Below, piece after piece: positions 57,463 to 64,000 of a stretch of 64,000 bases of DNA. Made by a program: the position numbers and the translations under genes. Below the pieces are notes generated by a model. It was not told the DNA's origin. It was given only the letters and a program-made list of their open reading frames with translations, and did no database searches. Source of the DNA: Spinacia oleracea (taxonomy: Eukaryota > Streptophyta > Magnoliopsida > Caryophyllales > Amaranthaceae); NCBI RefSeq assembly GCF_020520425.1, contig NC_079490.1, positions 4,712,001 through 4,776,000 on the forward strand, written 5' to 3'. How positions within the stretch are numbered: position 1 is the stretch's first letter; each line of letters begins with the position of its first letter.

Positions 57463-58963
57463 CGGATATTTCATGAAATGCCCTCGAGTTTTTCCATAAT
57501 TCACCAAACGCCCATCAAGTTTCAATAATTCATAAAATACCCCTCACAATTCGTACAAATACCCAACATACCCTTACTAATAACGGACCGTTAGTCTGCC
57601 GTTAGCCAAGTTTTCTATTCACCCAAATGCCCCTATTCTGAAACTTATTTCACCAAATGCCCCTATTGTGAAACTTATTTCACCAAATGCCCCAAACTTA
57701 TGTATAGCTATTTTGATGTTTCAGCGACTAGTTTTTGTGTTTGAAAGGTAGATGTTGGTCACGGTTGACTATAAAAGCCCCTTTGCTGAATGGTTCTTGT
57801 AAGTTAGATGTTATTTTGATTTGCATTGCTAATTTCATAAGATTTTTGTCATGAGTTTTCTTTCAAAATCATCATCCAAACCCAATGAGTCCACATATAC
57901 TAGAGTACCTACCAATTTTTGTTATTGTGGTAGGAAATTTGTCATTCGAAGCTTTGATACAACACTCAATCCACAAAGGTTGTACTACAAGTGTGATCCT
58001 TGAAACAATCTGAGATGGTGAAAGGGAGTAGTTGAGCAAAAAAACAAGGGGCAACAACACGAAGGACAATGCGGGGGAAGCTTAGGCGAAGGAGAAAGTA
58101 TTGTAAACAGGCGAAACAGTAAGATGCAAGAAGAATTGAAGCAAATGAAGAAGAAGCTAAAACAACAACAAAAATTAGTCAAAGTTGTAATACAAATGGG
58201 GATATTGATGTTTGTAATTTTACTGTTTGTAATCATGAAGTAAACACAAGTAATGAGAAACAAATTCACATTTCATAAATAATTGATGTTGCATAATCTG
58301 CACAAAATACCAAACTGGGAAGCATTTCTGTTTTTAGCTTCACTTACAAAACATCTTTGCACCAACTACATTTAATGTTATTTTCTACTCAATGAATATG
58401 TGCAAGATCAAAACAGATGTGCAAAAAACTACCCCAAAAAGCATTAGCAGCTATCCAGAAGAGCTTGTGGAACACCACTTCAACCTCCATTCCTACTACA
58501 ATAAAAAAATTTGTTAGGTACCCTAATATATGTGGACTCATTGGGTGTGGAAGATGATTTTGAAAGAAAACTCATGACACAAATCTTATAAAATTAGCAA
58601 AGTAAAGTAAAATAACATCTAAAATACAAGAACCATTCAGCAAAGGGGTTTTTATAGCCAACTATGACCAAGAACCACTTTTCAAACACAAAAACTAGCT
58701 GTCGGAACATCAGAATAGCTATATTTAAATTTGGGGCATTTGGTAAAATAAGTTTCCTACTAGGGGCATTTGGTGAAATAAGTTTCAGAATAGGGGCATT
58801 TGGGTGAATTGGAAACTTGGCTAACGGCGGACTAACGGCCCGTTATTAGTAAGGGTATGTTGGGTATTTGTACGAATTGTGAGGGGTATTTTATGAATTA
58901 TTGAAACTTGATGGGCGTTTGGTGAATTATGGCAAAACTCGAGGGCATTTCATGAAATTCCCG
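57463..58963 (+). mobile_element. Pack-MULE (Mutator-like) carrying a GRF zinc-finger gene copy
   Basis: A 1501-bp element with a perfect 9-bp target duplication ttttatcaa (57454-57462 and 58964-58972), as expected for Mutator-like elements. Terminal inverted repeats of about 450 bp (57463-57913 and 58513-58963) start cgg(g/a)(a/t)atttcatgaaatgccc. No transposase. The interior holds a broken GRF-type zinc-finger ORF whose start codon and first 20 or so codons lie inside the left repeat and are therefore duplicated, inverted, in the right one. Confidence 0.92.
57851..58243 (+). pseudogene. GRF-type zinc finger protein copy with two in-frame stops
   Basis: A 131-codon frame from ATG at 57851. 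The order is a Ser-rich start, FCYCGRKFVIRSFDTTLNPQ, RLYYKCDP, a TGA, then NNLRW and a second TGA. A Lys/Gln-rich helix (MQEELKQMKKKLKQQQ) and a C-terminal hydrophobic segment (MGILMFVILLFVIMK) follow. This is the layout of small plant zf-GRF proteins (CxCG ... NPxRxFYxC ... W, coiled coil, membrane anchor). Both stops are TGA where TGG (Trp) is usual, so two G-to-A type changes explain the loss. It is carried in a MULE, a known habitat of this family. Confidence 0.82.
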
Positions 58964-58972
58964 TTTTATCAA

Positions 58973-59252
58973 TTATCACCAAAGTTAAATCTCAAAATAA
59001 ATAGGGAGTACTCTTCAATTCCAAACCCAATGCAAAAAAAAAAAAAAAAAGTTACATATCAAGAACAAGTATAGTAAACACATAACTTCATATTTCTTTT
59101 TTGATTGATATAATAATATGAAGCTTGGTTTTCTTTTGATTGACTAAAAAAAGACAAAAAAAACATAATGCTTAATTATTTCTATACTCTACCTAGTAAA
59201 AAAAAAAGGAAATAGGATATAACTTAACTTCTTAGAAACATTAACAATTGTT
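58973..59252 (-). other. 3' flank of the polygalacturonase gene
   Basis: AT-rich, with an A-run at 59034-59050. It probably includes the gene's 3' UTR. No other feature. Confidence 0.4.
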
Positions 59253-62200
59253 TTAGTGTCCTAAACATCGAGAAGGTTGCACAAACCCAATAATTTTCCC
59301 ATAAGCATGTTTAGATTCACAACGAGGAACCTTATATTGATATGATAGCTTAATATCTTGCAATGTCAATCCCCAACATGGCTTCTTTGAACTACAATCG
59401 AAGATCAATGCCGTTTCTGAAGCTGAAGTTCCTTGAATACCCTTGTATACAACGTTATTAATTTGTATTCCGGAACCCTGTCATAAAAGTTAGGGGTCAG
59501 CATAGATCGGGTATCCGAACCAATAGCATTATCAGATCGGGGTAATCGATATATAAGTAATAATGCGAAAATAGATATTCATGAAGCGAACCGTTAAGTT
59601 CAGGTACACAAACTTTCGGATAGGATTTCAGATACCCGTTATGATATTCAATTAGAAAAAAAAAATAGACTTTATGATAAGGGCTTGTTCGGTATCATTC
59701 CACTTTCCATTTTTCTGTTTTTTGGTTTTATAAGTCATGTGATTTATATTTAAGCATGAACTAAAAATTAATCATACTTGTAATAATCATGTTAATTTTG
59801 AAAACTGACAACAAAAAACTAAAAACTACTTTTTGTGGTTTTCATATTTTGGGTTTTAGTTTCTTAAAAAACAGAAACCTGGAAACAAAAAACGTAATGT
59901 TATTTCAACACTAAATACCAACAGTAGCACATGTTTTGACTACATTACTAATGAAATTACAATTTACTAAAGTTATACATTGATTATTAACATTTAGGAT
60001 TTTAAGCTCTTGAGAAAAATATTTAAATTGAGAAAAACGTTAAAAAAGGGCTTAATGGATCGTTTTCGGGTACCCGTTATTTATAAAACGATCTCCGTAA
60101 CCATATCCAATACCATAATTTTGGATCGGGTACCCGAACCGATAGCCATATCAGATCAGATAGCGGTTTGGATTTCGGATTTTTGATTTTTCAGATAGTT
60201 TTGCTCAGCCTTAATAAAAGTAGGCAATTAAAAAAGAAAACAATTAATTAATCTAAAAAAAATTGGGCCTTATTGGGCTGGACTAGTAGAGGATAAGAGG
60301 ATATATACCTGTCCATAAGGGCAACTATTATGTGGGCAGTAATTCTGATCAATGATAATCGGGTTTTGGACGTTATTCATTCGGGCCCCCAAGAAAAATA
60401 TGTCATGAACTCTTCCTGTAACTGGAGTTGAGAATGTCTTAATTCTTAGCCCATTTGTAGTACCTGTAAATATTACTGATTTCACCATCACATTTTGGAC
60501 CGTTACATCTTCATCCGATTTATCACGTCCAAGACTCCCTATACTGTTTTTCCAAACACCATAAGTAAATTACTCAGTTATTTTTGCGCGAATGAGTCAT
60601 AAGAGGCAATACAAATTATAAACGAGGAAAAATTAAAAGAGCATATTCGAACATGTAACGTATCATATCGGGCTCAACACAAGCACAAAGTCATGAGATA
60701 GGGCTCAGGCCGCAAATTTTTAAGGAAAGCATGATAAGACAAAGCGAACACGACAAAGCACATGGGGCTTGGGCCGTGCATGGACCACTTATTTGAAAAT
60801 TTTTGACACATCCCAACACGAAACAATTGGGCTTGGTGTGGGCCGGGCCCTTTTAAACACAAGGCATAATCACCAACCCAAACCAGCCCATTCTTTAATC
60901 TTTTATATGCATTATCAATTTATCAGTCCTAATTATTGAATCAATACCTCATTAGTTACCAAACAGACAAACACCATAAGCAAAGTGGTCAACAAAACTA
61001 ATACTCCCTACGTACCTAAATGTTTTTCCCATTTCCTTTTAAGGTATCGCAAAATGATCTTCCTATTTATTTATTTTTTCCTTTTTAATCTCCTCTTTTT
61101 AATTTCAACCTTGTAATTCTATTGGTCGATTTAAGTTTGAATGGATTAATGAGTTGACATTTTTTTTTCATCAAAATTCTATTGGCTCAAATTTTGTTTT
61201 ATTGTGAAAATGGAATAAAAAAAGCAACAATTCTCCATAAAAGTATAACAATAATGGTTAATATTCTTTTTTTCTTAATAAACGCGTAAAATAACGAACG
61301 AAAAAACATTTAGATACGAAATTATGGAGTATAAATAATCAAATCAAATTTTCAATTTATTTTGCTTCCCTATTATGAAACGACGAAATTATTTCCAAAA
61401 TATCACATACTTATACGTAAAAATCGTTTCAATAAAGGAATTTTAATTTGTACAAGGAAAAAAAATAACAAGTAGAGATCATACGTACCTAATACCATGA
61501 CCCGGCCCGCAATGTATTCTTTCGATCCAAATATCTCGATTATTTGGACCGATTGAAATACAATCATCACCCGTTTTAATAATCGAATCCTTAATCGTAA
61601 CTCCAGTCGATTGCGATATATGGATACCATCAGTATTAGGGCTATTAGCATCCGCCGCAATTGTAATCCTTGCCATATTTATATTTTGGCATGCATTAAT
61701 CGTAATGTGAAACATTTGGCTATCGATTGATGTCAAACCATCAATAAATATGTTCTTCGAGTTGTCAAAACTCAAGGACTACTCCAAAATAAAAGGAAAA
61801 ACAAAATTAATGAGAAAGAGATCGATGAATTTGTATGTACAAAATTAAAGATCATTACATATATACACGACGTAAACAGAAAGAAACATAAAAATTATTA
61901 TAAAATGGAGGTAACGTTACTAATTGCTACTCCATATATACAAGAAAATATACGTACTTATATATATGAAGTGGCGGACCTTTCCAATGACATGGGTGGG
62001 TCAGGTCACTTGTAGAAAAGATTGTATTGTATTTTTAGTTCCGACCCCACTAAAATTTGAGAAAATTGAATATATCTCTTACTTTCTCCGTTTCTGAAAG
62101 TTCTTTACGCTTTGAAATATGTGTCTAAAATATGAAACTTTGACCGTAAATTCTTACTATTATATACATCAAAACGTTACATGTAAGATCTTGTTAGATT

Positions 62201-63646
62201 GGTCTCGGTATGTATTTTCAGAGTATCAAGTTTTTATAATTTTTCTACATACGAAATTGGATATATTAGTAGTTAAATATTGCATTGGAATCTGTGCAAA
62301 TAGCAACTGTAAAGAACTTTCTGAAACGGGGGTAGTACTATATTGCTTAGAATTTCTACTGATTCCCTTACTTAAAATGTTTAAGATCTACTTATATGAA
62401 TTTAACTAATTAATGATTTAATTCCTTTTTGCTAGTTAGTTTCACTAACCATATATAGACTCGATTCGTTAGCTAAAATATCACAACTATATATTTACTC
62501 AAATACGGCATGAAATAAAAACGTTACTATATTACAAGAAATTTACATAAATAATATGAAATGATACTAATTTAATATGATGCCTAAAGAAGAAGAAAAA
62601 TTCATTACACGAGAATGTGAAAGGATTTGTGTTATTTGATCTAATTTGCAACCTTAAAGTTACTTATCACTAAAAAACTCTCTATAATGAAGATCATTTT
62701 TTCAATTTTAGTCCGTAGTTTATACTCTTGTAAATGATGGTTTGATGGATTTTAATTCGTCAGATCAAGTAAAAGTTAAACAAAAAACAGAAATGACTAT
62801 TTTGATTAACCTGTCTGACAAAAGACCTACTCCAAATTAACAAGGAACCTTATAAATTATAAGAGAATGTCAAAGGTCAATTTGTACAATTTGATCTAAT
62901 TTGCAACCTTAAAGTTACTTATGACTATAAACCTCTCTATAATGAACATTAAACGATTATTTTGATAGATTTTAATTAGTCAAATCAAGCAACTTAAACA
63001 AAAATCAGAAATGGACGAACTTGTTTTTCTGAAGTCGTCTGATAGAAGACCTACTCTAAGTTAACAAGGAAGATTAATTATAAACTTAATTAAAAGATGG
63101 ACAATCATGTGACAATAACATTACCTTGGCCCCACTAGGACAATTTTGATTAGCCATCTTGCAATTCCACAAATGCTTACCCTTAGCATCAAGGGCCCCA
63201 CCCTTAATATGAAGTCCATCAATCATATGAAACTCAATCCAATGTTGAGATTGAGCTAAATCACTATAATCATTAGGAGCAATTAGGGTTCCATCAATTT
63301 GAAACAAAATCGATGAACTTTTACATCTTCCTTCAAATTGCAATGGTTTTAACAAATACTCCCCTTTTGGTACGTATAATATCGAAGGATTTGTTGAACC
63401 ACATGCAGCATTCCAAGCATGGAGAAATGCTTGAGTTGAATCCGTTTTCCCATCATTTCTTGCACCAAAGTTTCTTACATTTATAAATCTTTGTATGGAT
63501 GACGACGACGACAACAACGACGATAACAAAGAAGGGGAAAAGAAAGAAGAATCGAGAGACGGATACAGAGACGGATACGAGGAGGAAGGGTGAAGGAGAA
63601 GAGAGAAATTGAGTAATACAAAGAGAAAAAGATTACTAGAAGTCAT
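59253..63646 (-). CDS. polygalacturonase (glycoside hydrolase family 28), secreted
   Basis: Four minus-strand exons: 63125-63646, 61489-61778, 60309-60543, 59253-59477, giving 423 residues. The N-terminus (MTSSNLFLFVLLNFSLLL) is a signal peptide, followed by a Ser/Pro/Leu-rich segment and the start of the beta-helix (VRNFGARNDGKTDSTQAF). All four plant polygalacturonase motifs are present: NTD at 222-224 (SPNTDGIHI), DD at 245-246 (GDDCISIGP), GHG at 267-269 (CGPGHGIS) and RIK at 304-306 (NGLRIKT). The Asp residues and His are the catalytic set that hydrolyses alpha-1,4-galacturonan in pectin of the cell wall. Length and gene structure look normal, with no stop or frame break. Clade assignment (abscission, dehiscence, pollen) is not possible by eye. 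Introns carry Stowaway elements. Confidence 0.95.
61004..61329. mobile_element. Stowaway-like MITE in polygalacturonase intron 2
   Basis: CTCCCTACGTACCTAAATG ... CATTTAGATACGAAATTATGGAG inverted ends, TA flanks (61002-61003, 61330-61331). The ends are more diverged than in the other copies. Confidence 0.65.
62082..62335. mobile_element. Stowaway-like MITE in polygalacturonase intron 1
   Basis: CTTTCTCCGTTTCTGAAAG ... AACTTTCTGAAACGGGGGTAG inverted ends with TA flanks (62080-62081, 62336-62337). Confidence 0.75.
62610..63070. repeat. direct duplication in polygalacturonase intron 1
   Basis: 'gagaatgt ... atttgatctaatttgcaaccttaaagttacttat' and 'gacctactc(c/t)aa(a/g)ttaacaaggaa' occur twice, at about 62610-62850 and 62865-63070. 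Confidence 0.75.
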
Positions 63647-64000
63647 GACTTTTTCCTGGTGCGAATGAGCTACCAGGACAATACAAATGAAAGGGAAAAG
63701 TTAATGAAATTGATTGATTGGGAGCTTAATGGTCACTATTTATGGAGATTGAAATGGAGTAAGAAGTTTAATTAGTTATTATTATTAATTAAATCTTGAT
63801 TGAAAGATACCTAAAAGATTTAAGATTTTGTTATTCTTTTTGATTGGCTATTATTTTATTTTCTCTTGATTTTTTTCCATTTTTATCACTTCCCAATGTG
63901 GATTTGTTACTTAATTATGCTTGATGTGATATTTATAAATCACGTGATTAATTTGATGTCCTAAAATGGTTCAAATATTAATTATAGCCCTAATGGATTC
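63647..64000 (-). promoter_or_regulatory. 5' leader and promoter of the polygalacturonase gene
   Basis: On the minus strand a TATA-like CATAAATAG (63736-63744) lies about 90 bp before the ATG. Further upstream is AT-rich with no other gene before the window edge. Confidence 0.5.

Noticed and set aside
60674..60862. 62-codon minus-strand frame in polygalacturonase intron 2
   Set aside because: Lies in repeat-like GGCC-rich sequence inside an intron; splice structure of the gene excludes it.

Overview
This is plant nuclear DNA. It has spliced genes with GT-AG (and one GC-AG) introns, plant LTR retrotransposons, Stowaway, PIF/Harbinger and CACTA-type MITEs, a Pack-MULE, and plant gene families (GH28 polygalacturonase, DUF707, a GIP1/MZT1 copy). 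The AT-rich background and gene set fit a eudicot. The repeat style made me think of Caryophyllales/Amaranthaceae, but I cannot establish the species. Nothing prokaryotic, viral or CRISPR-like was found.

Layout. Bases 1-1364 hold a broken RNase H-like fragment and a broken intronless copy of the gamma-tubulin-complex protein MZT1/GIP1, next to what looks like one end of a MULE. Bases 1365-32690 are a retrotransposon nest. An old, frame-broken Copia element C (minus strand) is split by two later insertions of one related Copia family. A (1400-11858, plus) has almost identical LTRs, a 5-bp target duplication and a gag-pol broken only by one frameshift. B (12523-29562, minus) has well-preserved LTRs, leader and 3' region but a decayed gag-pol. 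B in turn contains D (19379-26129, plus), a young Gypsy-like element with a tRNA-Asp primer site, a gag-like ORF and no polymerase. Inferred order of insertion: C, then B, then D; A is also recent.

Bases 32690-48000 are mostly intergenic: MITEs, tandem duplications, a tRNA-derived SINE and one small gene, a two-exon secreted 12-cysteine protein (38948-39738) with minisatellites in its intron and just after its stop. Bases 48043-54603 (minus) hold a complete 14-exon DUF707 gene whose introns carry a truncated LINE and MITEs. Bases 55200-57460 hold a foldback element, a GGGCC-rich tract and a SINE-like sequence. Bases 57463-58963 are a textbook Pack-MULE (9-bp TSD, TIRs of about 450 bp) carrying a broken GRF zinc-finger gene. 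Bases 59253-63646 (minus) hold a complete four-exon polygalacturonase gene.

The three apparently functional host genes do not form a pathway. They are isolated genes in a repeat-rich region. The most interesting material is the autonomous/non-autonomous Copia pair, the palindrome-studded Gypsy derivative, the Pack-MULE, and the cysteine-rich gene with its repeat arrays.
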